The notes under the pieces were generated by a model. The model searched no databases. It was not told the origin of the DNA and saw nothing but the letters and a program-made list of their open reading frames with translations. DNA of 64,000 nucleotides from Sphingobacteriales bacterium 50-39. Its GTDB lineage: Bacteria > Bacteroidota > Bacteroidia > Chitinophagales > Chitinophagaceae. The position numbers were made by a program, and so were the translations under genes. Below, one piece after another: positions 38,031 to 46,305 of this stretch. The stretch is from the NCBI GenBank assembly GCA_001898505.1, contig MKTZ01000015.1:496001-560000 (forward strand), read 5' to 3'. The first letter of the stretch is position 1. Every line of letters begins with the position of its first letter.

Positions 38031-41000
38031 TTGAATACCCAGCTAAGCCCTGAATCAACTTTTTTCACGAAGGCCCCGTTGATATGGATATTCCTTCTTT
38101 CATTGAATAATCTCTGTTCTGCACAGCCAGTCATCCACTCCTTCTCGCCAACGTCCGGACCCCTCGGGACCACCGTGACAATTTCAGGCGCCAATTTCAG
38201 CACGACATCCGGAAACAACATCGTTTTTTTTGGAGCAGTAAGGGCAACCATACTCAGCGCCTCCTCCGGTACCCTTACCGTTACCGTTCCTGACGGAGCA
38301 ACCTACCAGCCGATGACCGTTACTGTGGGCGGACTGACGGCTTATGCGCAACAACCCTTTCTTGTCACATTCCCGGGTAGCGGCAACATCAGCACGAACT
38401 CCCTGGCGCCAAGTATCGATTCCAGTACGGACTTGCATCCCAACGACATCACCATGGCCGACTTCGACGGGGACGGAAAACCCGATCTGGCCACCGCAAA
38501 TAATTACAGTACCACCGGCTCGCCTGCCTCCGTATCTATTTTACGCAATACCAGCAGCAACGGCGCCATTTCTTTTGGCGTCCATCAGGATATTCCGACG
38601 GGTGTTCAAACTTTTGCCATTGCAGCGGGAGACCTTGACGGAGACGGAAAGCCCGATATGGTCTCCAGTAGTCTCGCCGACAAAACCATTTCTGTTTTCA
38701 GAAATACCAGCAGCCCCGGAAACATCTCTTTTGCCACCAAAACCGATTATGCGACGGGTCAAAATCCCTATGGGATTGCGATCGGCGACCTGGACGGAGA
38801 TGGCAAGCCGGATATCGCCGTCACCAACTATGTGTCAAATACCATCTCCCTATACCGGAATACCAGCACGGTGGGTACTATCAGTTTCGCCGCCGGAACG
38901 GACATTTCCACCGGTGCAGATCTCGGACCCTGGGGGATAGCGATCCAGGACCTGGATGGAGACGGAAAGCCGGATCTGGCAGTGACCAATAACTTATCGA
39001 ATACCATCTCCGTTTTTCGAAATACCAGCACCCTCGCCAACATCTCTTTTGCCCCCTCCATCCACTTTTATGGAAGTTCGGCTCCCCAGGGAATAGCTAT
39101 CGGGGATATGGACGGAGATGGCAAACCCGATCTGGTCTGGGCCATCAACGGCCAGAATACGGCATTTGCCGTTGAGCGCAATCTAAGTTCGCCCGGAACG
39201 CTGAATTTCGTTGCCAGCACACCCCATACCTATAATATCACCTATGCATACGATATCGCGATCTCGGATATCAACGGCGATGGGAAACCCGATGTGCTGA
39301 TACCCAGTTATGGCAAGACCAGCGTGTTCCAAAATGCAAGCACCACCGGAAGCATTTCCCTTACCGAAATGGCCGATCTTCCGGGGAATTCTCCCTATGC
39401 AGCGGTGGTGGGCGATGTCAATGGCGACGGGTATCCTGACCTGGTGACAACCAATTTTACTTCTACGTACCTGTCTGTTTACAAGAACCAGGTCCTGGTC
39501 CCATCGGTGACATCCTTTAGTCCTGCTACCGCGTCCCAGGGGGCAACGGTCACCATCACCGGAAATAATTTCTCCGGGACGACAGCGGTTTCTTTTGGCG
39601 GGGTTCCCGCGAGTTCCTTTACCGTTGTCAACAATACCACCCTCACGGCAATCGTTGGTTCCGGGGAAGGCGGCGACGTCTCCGTTACAAATGCGTACGG
39701 GACGGGATCCCTGTCCGGCTTTTCATTCACGGGCCCTCCCCGGATCAAATCCTTTACTCCAGCTTCTGCCGACTCAGGCGTCGTGGTCACGCTGACCGGA
39801 ATAAACTTCATCGATGTCACAGGGGTAAGCTTCAACGGAACGCCCGCCTTATCATTCCAGGTCATTTCTCCAACCGAAATACAGGCAATTGTCGGAAACG
39901 GCGCGTCGGGCGATATAACGGTGACCAATAATTATGGCGCCGGATCGATTCCGGGGTTCGTGGTAGCACAACCCGTGATCGGCTCTTTTGCACCAACTAC
40001 CGCAGGACGAAGAGATACAGTCACCATCACCGGGTCGAATTTCAGTGCGGTGACGGCCGTGAGTTTCGGCGGCATGCCTGCCATCTCTTTTAGCATCCTC
40101 TCGCCCACCGAGATCCGGGCCGTTGTTCGTGGCGGAAACAGCGGCGACATCAAGATCGCGACGGTACGGTCGGTCAGCCTGCCGGGATTCACGTTCCAGT
40201 TGCCTGCCGCTCCGGTGATCTCATCCGTTGCGCCGGACTCCGGACGGGCGGGATCGTCCGTTACCATCACCGGCGACCATTTCAGCCCGACCCTGACAAA
40301 TAATATTGTATACTTCGGAGCGACGAGGGCAACGGTCCTCTCTTCGTCGCCTACGACACTCGTGGCAGCAGTGCCCGTGGCCGCCACGTATGAGACCATT
40401 TCTGTGGTCAATACGGAAACTCAGCTGACAGGAAAATCAATTCCCTTTTTCACCCCAACGCAACCTGTAGTAGCAGCTATTGACAGCACCACGTTTGCGC
40501 CGCCGGTCCGATTCACCAATCCAAACCAATATGACCCCTGGCAAATGCTGCTTTGTGATTTTAACAACGATGGCAAAATAGATATCGCCGGAGAATCCGG
40601 GTCTACGTTTATCACTGTGCGAAAAAACACCAGCACAAAAAAACGAATATCCTTTGAAGATGGTATCATTGTTCCCATTGGAGGCAGCGGCAGTATCAAT
40701 CATACGTTTAATATCCAGATTGCGGACATAGACGGGGACGGGAAAAAAGACCTCGTCGCGATCAAACAATTCGCTAATGACACGAATTACATTTCCGTGT
40801 TCAGAAATATCAGCACACCCGACAGCATCCTGTTTGCGCCGGCAGTGGAATTTCAATCAGTTGTCAATACCGAAAGCATCTTCGTTTTCGACATCGATGG
40901 GGATGGAAGGATGGACATCTTCGCTCAGGGCCAGGGTGAAAACATCATTCTCCGCAATACGAGCAGCGGAGCGGGCGACATCTCCTTTGAAACTTCCCCA

Positions 41001-42308
41001 ACTACCCTGCCGGGCTGGAACGGGATCGCGGTTTGTGAAGATTTCGACGGCGACGGCAAACCGGATATCGTTGCAGGCAGTGGACTCGCCGTATGGTATA
41101 TCCAAAATACAAGCAGTCCGGGATCTATTTCTTTTGCTTCCCCCTATGGGATCTATTATGCCGCCATCCAGGATCATTATCTTTGGACCATCTCTGCGGG
41201 AGATATTGACGGCGATGGCAAAAACGACCTATTGATCTTGAACAGCGGCAACAGTTCCGGGAATTTTGCCGTTCTGCGGAACACCAGCACGGGCCCCGCC
41301 GTCACCTTTGCCAGTATCGATTTTCCGACCAGCGGATTCCCCGATTTCTGCACCCTGGGCGATGTGGATGGTGACGGGAAACCCGACCTGGTGACGAGTG
41401 AATTAGACGATCAACTAATTTCCGTTTACCGAAATACGAGCCATTTGGGAATACCTTCCTTCGCTCCAAAACAGGACTATAAAAACCTGAGCCTTCATAG
41501 TGGGCTGGCCGTAGGGGATTTCGACGGCGACGGCAAACCGGATATTTCATTAAGCATGGCGCCCATTTCCTCCTGTATGGATGTTTTGAGAAACCAGTCG
41601 GCTGATCTGATCATCCGCTTCAATGGCGCCACCCATTTCTGCGAAGGTGGCCAGATCACCTTGCATTCTTCGCTTTCTTTCGGCAATCAGTGGTACCGGG
41701 ATGGCAGGATCATCTCCGGCGCAACGGCGGATTCCCTCGTTGTAACGATCAGCGGAACCTATTCCGATACCGTGACGATGCTGGGCGCGCCAATCCCCCC
41801 TGACAGTACGATCACTATCAGGGTGATCCCTATTCCCGCCAAACCAGTCATCAGCAGGGGGGCCAATAACGAGCTGCTAAGTTCATCACCCAGCGGAAAT
41901 CAATGGTTTGGCGACAGTGGTCGGATCACCGGCGCAATCGATTCCGCCTACCTCCCCGCGGCGCCGGCCGGCAACTATCGGGTGCAGGTAACCATCGACG
42001 GATGTGTAAGTCCTATCTCGGACGCATACCACTATGTAGCGCTCGACAATGGCGACCCGGTACGTATTTACCCCAATCCCACCAAGGGTCAGATCTGGAT
42101 CGTCTTTAGCCTGCCCAATGTCAATACGGTGAATACGGTGACCCTATCGCTATACAATAAGAGCGGTGAGAAGCTGTTCGAGAAAAAGAACGTCCACAGC
42201 GGGGACAGCATCTCCTTATCGGCCTACCCTGCGGGCAGTTATCTCCTGCAGTTGACCGATGAAAGCACGAATGCGGTGGTTGGCCGCCGGCAGGTCATTA
42301 AACTATAG
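38031..42308 (+). CDS. Giant FG-GAP/IPT surface protein with T9SS sorting domain
   Basis: 1425 residues from a TTG start; an in-frame stop at 38013 rules out a longer form and there is no ATG before the signal peptide. Order: signal peptide (ends LCSAQ, about 32), one IPT/TIG domain (to about 112), FG-GAP/VCBS repeats with DFDGDGKPDL-type Ca2+-binding loops (about 125-485), four IPT/TIG domains (about 490-810), a second FG-GAP block (about 830-1175), Ig-like modules (about 1190-1337) and a type A T9SS domain starting IYPNPTKGQIW. FG-GAP repeats fold as beta-propellers used for adhesion. It sits inside an ABC transporter locus, between the last permease and the second ATPase, which is unusual; a role as exported partner of the transporter is only inference. 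Confidence 0.9.
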   Translation: MNTQLSPESTFFTKAPLIWIFLLSLNNLCSAQPVIHSFSPTSGPLGTTVTISGANFSTTSGNNIVFFGAVRATILSASSGTLTVTVPDGATYQPMTVTVGGLTAYAQQPFLVTFPGSGNISTNSLAPSIDSSTDLHPNDITMADFDGDGKPDLATANNYSTTGSPASVSILRNTSSNGAISFGVHQDIPTGVQTFAIAAGDLDGDGKPDMVSSSLADKTISVFRNTSSPGNISFATKTDYATGQNPYGIAIGDLDGDGKPDIAVTNYVSNTISLYRNTSTVGTISFAAGTDISTGADLGPWGIAIQDLDGDGKPDLAVTNNLSNTISVFRNTSTLANISFAPSIHFYGSSAPQGIAIGDMDGDGKPDLVWAINGQNTAFAVERNLSSPGTLNFVASTPHTYNITYAYDIAISDINGDGKPDVLIPSYGKTSVFQNASTTGSISLTEMADLPGNSPYAAVVGDVNGDGYPDLVTTNFTSTYLSVYKNQVLVPSVTSFSPATASQGATVTITGNNFSGTTAVSFGGVPASSFTVVNNTTLTAIVGSGEGGDVSVTNAYGTGSLSGFSFTGPPRIKSFTPASADSGVVVTLTGINFIDVTGVSFNGTPALSFQVISPTEIQAIVGNGASGDITVTNNYGAGSIPGFVVAQPVIGSFAPTTAGRRDTVTITGSNFSAVTAVSFGGMPAISFSILSPTEIRAVVRGGNSGDIKIATVRSVSLPGFTFQLPAAPVISSVAPDSGRAGSSVTITGDHFSPTLTNNIVYFGATRATVLSSSPTTLVAAVPVAATYETISVVNTETQLTGKSIPFFTPTQPVVAAIDSTTFAPPVRFTNPNQYDPWQMLLCDFNNDGKIDIAGESGSTFITVRKNTSTKKRISFEDGIIVPIGGSGSINHTFNIQIADIDGDGKKDLVAIKQFANDTNYISVFRNISTPDSILFAPAVEFQSVVNTESIFVFDIDGDGRMDIFAQGQGENIILRNTSSGAGDISFETSPTTLPGWNGIAVCEDFDGDGKPDIVAGSGLAVWYIQNTSSPGSISFASPYGIYYAAIQDHYLWTISAGDIDGDGKNDLLILNSGNSSGNFAVLRNTSTGPAVTFASIDFPTSGFPDFCTLGDVDGDGKPDLVTSELDDQLISVYRNTSHLGIPSFAPKQDYKNLSLHSGLAVGDFDGDGKPDISLSMAPISSCMDVLRNQSADLIIRFNGATHFCEGGQITLHSSLSFGNQWYRDGRIISGATADSLVVTISGTYSDTVTMLGAPIPPDSTITIRVIPIPAKPVISRGANNELLSSSPSGNQWFGDSGRITGAIDSAYLPAAPAGNYRVQVTIDGCVSPISDAYHYVALDNGDPVRIYPNPTKGQIWIVFSLPNVNTVNTVTLSLYNKSGEKLFEKKNVHSGDSISLSAYPAGSYLLQLTDESTNAVVGRRQVIKL

Positions 42309-42395
42309 GAATATCCGCCAAACGTTCCGGTTTCCTATATTCGCTCCTGCCGGACAGGCGCATCCGCACCATCCGACTGGGCCTTCCGATCCGCG

Positions 42396-42435
42396 AAAGT
42401 GTATCGTTTCCGGACAGTTCCTGTATCAAAAACAG
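42396..42435. promoter_or_regulatory. Candidate enhancer site, copy 2 (upstream of second ATPase)
   Basis: AAAGTGTATC-N4-CCG-N-ACA-N-TTCCTGTATC starts at 42396 and matches the element at 18163 over the same blocks, with TGTATC again repeated at 22-bp spacing (42400 and 42422). A short inverted repeat CTGT/ACAG follows. It lies in the 226-bp gap before the second ABC ATPase gene; otherwise I see no gene in that gap. Confidence 0.6.
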
Positions 42436-42490
42436 AACTGCCCCCCAGCCCATACTCACATAAATTATTTATTAACAGCTAGTTACTACT

Positions 42491-42504
42491 CTGGCATGTC
42501 ATTG
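42491..42504 (+). promoter_or_regulatory. Sigma54-like promoter element, copy 2
   Basis: CTGGCATGTCATTG starts exactly 95 bp after the start of the upstream element, the identical distance to that found at 18163/18258. The -12 end reads TTGA where copy 1 has TTGC, and the spacing is again one base shorter than the classical sigma54 consensus. The ATPase gene starts 44 bp downstream. Confidence 0.45.
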
Positions 42505-42534
42505 AAAGAGTATTAGCGGCAACAATTTAAAAGT

Positions 42535-43200
42535 ATGATCGATCTAAAGCGTATTTCCAAATGGGTTATGGTAGGTGGCAAGCCTAATTTTATTTTAAAG
42601 GACGTCCATCTGCACATCAAAGAAGGGGAGTTCGTCTCCATCATGGGACCTTCCGGCTCGGGCAAATCCAGCCTCCTCAATGTCATCGGTATGTTAGACG
42701 ACGCCTCGGAGGGCGAATATTTTTTCCTCGACCAGCCCGTACACACACTGAAAGAAAAGCAGCGTTCCCAACTATACAAACAGTACATCGGGTTCGTATT
42801 CCAGGCTTACCATCTCATAGATGAGCTCACCGTGTACGAGAACATCGAGACACCGCTCATCTATCAGAACATCAAAGGCTCCGAAAGACAGGCCATGGTA
42901 GCCGACATATTGGACAGGTTCCAGATCGTAGGAAAAAAAGATCTCTTCCCCACCCAATTGTCCGGCGGACAGCAACAGCTGGTAGGCATCGCCCGCGCCC
43001 TCATCGGCAAGCCCAAGCTCCTTCTGGCGGATGAGCCCACCGGCAACCTCAACTCCCGCCAGGGTGAAGAGATCATGGAACTATTCAAACAATTGAACAA
43101 CGAAGGCGTCACGATCATTCAGGTGACCCACTCGGAAAAAAATGCCGCCTACGGCTCCAGGATCATCAACCTCCTGGATGGTAGGATTGAGAATAATTAA
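42535..43200 (+). CDS. ABC transporter ATPase, MacB/LolD type (second)
   Basis: 221 residues. Walker A GPSGSGKSS, Q-loop FVFQAYHLIDELTV, signature LSGGQQQLVGIARA (Leu where Arg is usual), Walker B LLLADEPTGNLNS (Asn for Asp in the D-loop) and H-loop VTHSEKN. It resembles the first ATPase but is clearly distinct. It is 12 bp before the TolC-type gene and so forms the distal end of the transporter locus. With its own copy of the regulatory module it may be produced in step with, but separately from, the first block. Confidence 0.93.
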   Translation: MIDLKRISKWVMVGGKPNFILKDVHLHIKEGEFVSIMGPSGSGKSSLLNVIGMLDDASEGEYFFLDQPVHTLKEKQRSQLYKQYIGFVFQAYHLIDELTVYENIETPLIYQNIKGSERQAMVADILDRFQIVGKKDLFPTQLSGGQQQLVGIARALIGKPKLLLADEPTGNLNSRQGEEIMELFKQLNNEGVTIIQVTHSEKNAAYGSRIINLLDGRIENN

Positions 43201-43211
43201 TTAAGTGCATA

Positions 43212-44681
43212 ATGAACATGAACAGACATCTTAGCTTATTCGTAGGTATAGCCGTACTCTTCTCTATCACCACAGCTCACGGGCAAACCACTATCGGGAC
43301 GGATACTGCCGACCAGGTGGGTAGTAACCTTAGCCTTCAGCAGGCCGTAGCCATCGCTATCAAGCACAACCTCCTGGTCAACCAGTCCGACATCATCGCA
43401 CAGGGGGCAAGGATCAACTACAGTCAGGCCTGGGACTATATGCTGCCCACGCTCAATGGCAACGCCAACCAGGCCATCAGCAACGGACGAAGCCTGAACC
43501 CTTATACATACCAGTATACCAACACACAGGTCAATTCCGGTAGCTATGGTCTCAACAGCAATCTCACCCTGTTCCAGGGGCTGCAGATACAGAACAGCAT
43601 CAAACAATACGGCTATGCCCTCGACGCCAGCAGGATGGACCTTCAGCAACAAAAGGACAATATAACCCTCAACGTGCTGCTCGCCTATCTTCAGGTGCTC
43701 AGCAGCCGCGACCTCCTGGTCATTGCAAAAGAACAGGCTAATGTGGACGCCGTACAGGTAGGTAGATTGGATACGCTCAACCAGGCAGGCGCATTGCTCC
43801 TCCTTTCCAACCTCACCGACCTGAAAGGACAGTATGCGGGGGATCTGGCAAACATCGCCATTGCGACCAACAATCTCGAGTCAGCCAAGATCAATCTGTT
43901 CAATATACTCAACGTTCCCTACAGAAGGGATGTGGAATTTGATCCCAATGCCTTCACGCTGCAGATATCGGAATATGCCGACAATCCCGACAGCATCTAT
44001 AAGACATCCCTCCGCACCATGCCCACTGTCAAGGCGGCCGATCTGAGGGTCATGTCTTACCAGAGAGCCTTGTCCGTGGCAAGAGGCGCTTACTACCCCA
44101 CGCTGACCCTCTACGGCAGTATAAATACCTCTTACTCCAATCAGGCAACGACAAAGGTCCTCACCGGCACATCGAATGACCTCACCAACCAATATGTCAC
44201 TGTAGCCGGCACCGCTTATGATGTCTATGCCAAGAGCCAGAACTACGCCGACCATTCGATACCCTTCGGTGATCAGTTCAAGAACAATAAATACACACAG
44301 TTCGGACTGCAGCTCAATGTCCCTATCCTCAACTATCTGCAGGTGCGCAACAGGGTGAAGCAGGCAAAGCTCAATCTGAGGAACCAGCAGCTGCTCAACG
44401 AGAACGTCCGTCTGGTGCTCCAACAGAATGTGGAAACGGCTTATCAGAACATGATCGCGGCCTACAAACAATATAAATCCTATATCGACCAGGCTGCCGC
44501 CTATGCCGAATCCTTCCGCACGACAGAGATCCGCTTCGACGAAGGGGTTGTCAATTCGGACGTATATATATTGTCGAAGAACAATACCGACAGAGCTAAC
44601 ACCAGTCTGTCACAGGCGAAGTACACCTATATCTTCCGTACAAAAGTGCTGGATTATTATCAGGGGAAATTGACCTGGTAG
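43212..44681 (+). CDS. TolC-family outer-membrane efflux protein
   Basis: 489 residues. Signal peptide ending AHGQ, then two OEP repeats of long amphipathic helices and short strands, with the typical NLSLQQAVAIAIKHNLLVNQ start and the second-repeat sequence RVKQAKLNLRNQQLLNENV. It should form the trimeric channel that, with the membrane-fusion protein at 18388 and the FtsX permeases, completes a MacAB-TolC-like tripartite system. Only 3 bp separate its stop from the stop of the convergent metX gene. Confidence 0.92.
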   Translation: MNMNRHLSLFVGIAVLFSITTAHGQTTIGTDTADQVGSNLSLQQAVAIAIKHNLLVNQSDIIAQGARINYSQAWDYMLPTLNGNANQAISNGRSLNPYTYQYTNTQVNSGSYGLNSNLTLFQGLQIQNSIKQYGYALDASRMDLQQQKDNITLNVLLAYLQVLSSRDLLVIAKEQANVDAVQVGRLDTLNQAGALLLLSNLTDLKGQYAGDLANIAIATNNLESAKINLFNILNVPYRRDVEFDPNAFTLQISEYADNPDSIYKTSLRTMPTVKAADLRVMSYQRALSVARGAYYPTLTLYGSINTSYSNQATTKVLTGTSNDLTNQYVTVAGTAYDVYAKSQNYADHSIPFGDQFKNNKYTQFGLQLNVPILNYLQVRNRVKQAKLNLRNQQLLNENVRLVLQQNVETAYQNMIAAYKQYKSYIDQAAAYAESFRTTEIRFDEGVVNSDVYILSKNNTDRANTSLSQAKYTYIFRTKVLDYYQGKLTW

Positions 44682-44684
44682 GCT

Positions 44685-45698
44685 TCACCGCGCCATCCAT
44701 TCCCCTAAATGCCGGGCAATCGTCCCCCCTTCTACCATGAAGCCGTCATGCCCGTAAACGGAATCTATCTCGACCAGCTGGGCGTCGGGTATGTTCCGCG
44801 CAATAAAACGCTGCTCTTCCAGGGGACAGAGAATGTCGCTCCCGATGCCGATGACCAGGCTCGGCTGCGTAATGGATCGAAGCATCTCCTCCACCGATCG
44901 CCCTCTTCCCCGGGCCAGGTGATGGCTGTCCATCGCCTTGGTCAGCAGCCAGTAGCAATAGGCGTTGAATCGGTTGACCAGCTTGTCTCCCTGATAGGTG
45001 ATATAAGAAGAAGCCCTATAGTTATCCAGCTTTTCGGGGTCAGGGTCTGTCTGCTTCTGCACCATGATGCCATAATTCCGGTAGGTGAGGATACCGATGG
45101 CCCGGGCGGCCTTTAGCCCCTTGCTGCCTGCCTTGGGTGACACCTCCAGCCAGGTGGAGTCCGCCTCGATGGCCAGCCGCTGCGCCGTGTGAATGGCGAT
45201 CCCCCAGGCGCTCTCTGTAGGGGAAGTGGCTATCAGGAACAGCTTCCCGATACGTTCGGGCTCCATGACGGCCCATTCCAGCGCTTGGTATCCACCCATA
45301 CTACCCCCCATGAGGAGGTGTATCCGTTCGATGCCAAGGTGTTTACGCAGCAGAATATGAGCTTTTACCATGTCCCTTATGGTGATCATGGGGAATTCAT
45401 GATAATACGGCTTGCCTGTCCGGGGATCCTCGCTCAGCGGTCCCGTGCTGCCATAACAGGAGCCCAGTATGTTGGCGCAGACGATAAAGTATTTGTCCGG
45501 CGTAATGACATCGGAAGGTCCCACCACTCCGGGCCACCAGGCGGCCACATCGGAGTTGGCGGTCAGGGCATGACATACCCAGACGACATTGCTTCCGTCT
45601 TTATTAAGAACGCCGTACGTATTATAAGCAATAGTAATTCCAGGCAGGGATTCTCCACTTTCCAGTTCAAAAGGCAGTTCGTAATTAAGATGGTTCAT
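44685..45698 (-). CDS. metX: Homoserine O-acetyltransferase (alpha/beta hydrolase)
   Basis: 337 residues from the ATG at 45698 (MNHLNYELPFELESGE); an upstream ATG at 45794 would add 32 atypical residues and run across the promoter. Nucleophile elbow GGSMGGYQALEW, the oxyanion segment VCHALTAN, the acid Asp in GSDILCPLEE and the His in YGHDGFMVE make the catalytic triad. It transfers an acetyl group (some homologues use succinyl) to homoserine in the first committed step of methionine synthesis. It is divergent from the OsmC and MetZ-like genes. Acyl-donor choice cannot be read with confidence from the sequence. Confidence 0.92.
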   Translation of the reverse strand: MNHLNYELPFELESGESLPGITIAYNTYGVLNKDGSNVVWVCHALTANSDVAAWWPGVVGPSDVITPDKYFIVCANILGSCYGSTGPLSEDPRTGKPYYHEFPMITIRDMVKAHILLRKHLGIERIHLLMGGSMGGYQALEWAVMEPERIGKLFLIATSPTESAWGIAIHTAQRLAIEADSTWLEVSPKAGSKGLKAARAIGILTYRNYGIMVQKQTDPDPEKLDNYRASSYITYQGDKLVNRFNAYCYWLLTKAMDSHHLARGRGRSVEEMLRSITQPSLVIGIGSDILCPLEEQRFIARNIPDAQLVEIDSVYGHDGFMVEGGTIARHLGEWMAR

Positions 45699-45744
45699 GC
45701 AGGTGTCAAATATAGTCAACCGCCTCCGGGCGGTTTTAGAGGTG

Positions 45745-45752
45745 CAAAAATA
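45745..45752 (-). promoter_or_regulatory. -7 promoter element for metX
   Basis: On the minus strand this reads TATTTTTG, an exact match to the Bacteroidota TAnnTTTG -7 motif, about 47 bp before the preferred metX start. No clear -33 TTG was found at the right distance. Confidence 0.4.
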
Positions 45753-45807
45753 AAGGCCCGGAGACATTACCATTGAAAAATCTTTATGGAGCACCGACCC
45801 CGTGGCC

Positions 45808-45815
45808 TACCTTTG
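45808..45815 (+). promoter_or_regulatory. -7 promoter element for OsmC-metZ operon
   Basis: TACCTTTG matches TAnnTTTG exactly and lies 15 bp before the chosen OsmC start at 45831, giving a very short leader. This placement supports that start over the upstream one at 45786. Confidence 0.5.
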
Positions 45816-45830
45816 CCGAAATTTTATATT

Positions 45831-46253
45831 ATGATTCATGTTGAGGTATCGAGGGTTCACGGCGATTATGGCTTCGAAGCAAAGGACGCGAATGGTCATA
45901 CTGCCCATATGGACACAAGCCCGGAGACGGGAGGCGATAACTTTGGCATTCGCCCTATGCAAATGTTACTCATGGGTTTAGGAGGCTGCAGTGGCATCGA
46001 TATCATATCCATTCTAAAGAAACAGCGCCAGCCGGTGGAAGGCTTCCGCATGCTTGTAGACGGCGAGCGTCAGCAGGGGAAGGAACCCTCCCTCTGGGCC
46101 GATATTCATATTATTTTCGAGCTGAAGGGAGATATCGACCCGGACAAGGCGTACAAGGCCTGCGCCCTGTCCGTTGATAAATATTGCTCCGTGGCGGCTA
46201 CCCTGAAGGGCGCCGGCGGAAAGATCACCTGGGAGGTCAAGGTAAATCCCTAG
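45831..46253 (+). CDS. OsmC/Ohr-family protein
   Basis: 140 residues from the ATG at 45831; an upstream frame from 45786 would start before the -7 element. The two family cysteines are present in LGGCSGIDII and VDKYCSVAATL, consistent with a thiol peroxidase acting on organic hydroperoxides. It is a homodimeric cytoplasmic fold of normal length for the YhfA-like OsmC subgroup. It precedes the MetZ-like gene by 52 bp and probably shares its transcript, linking sulfur amino-acid synthesis with thiol chemistry. Confidence 0.88.
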   Translation: MIHVEVSRVHGDYGFEAKDANGHTAHMDTSPETGGDNFGIRPMQMLLMGLGGCSGIDIISILKKQRQPVEGFRMLVDGERQQGKEPSLWADIHIIFELKGDIDPDKAYKACALSVDKYCSVAATLKGAGGKITWEVKVNP

Positions 46254-46305
46254 TCACACCTCAGCCTGATCCATCGAATTCATTCATCTTTTTATATTGC
46301 ATCTC

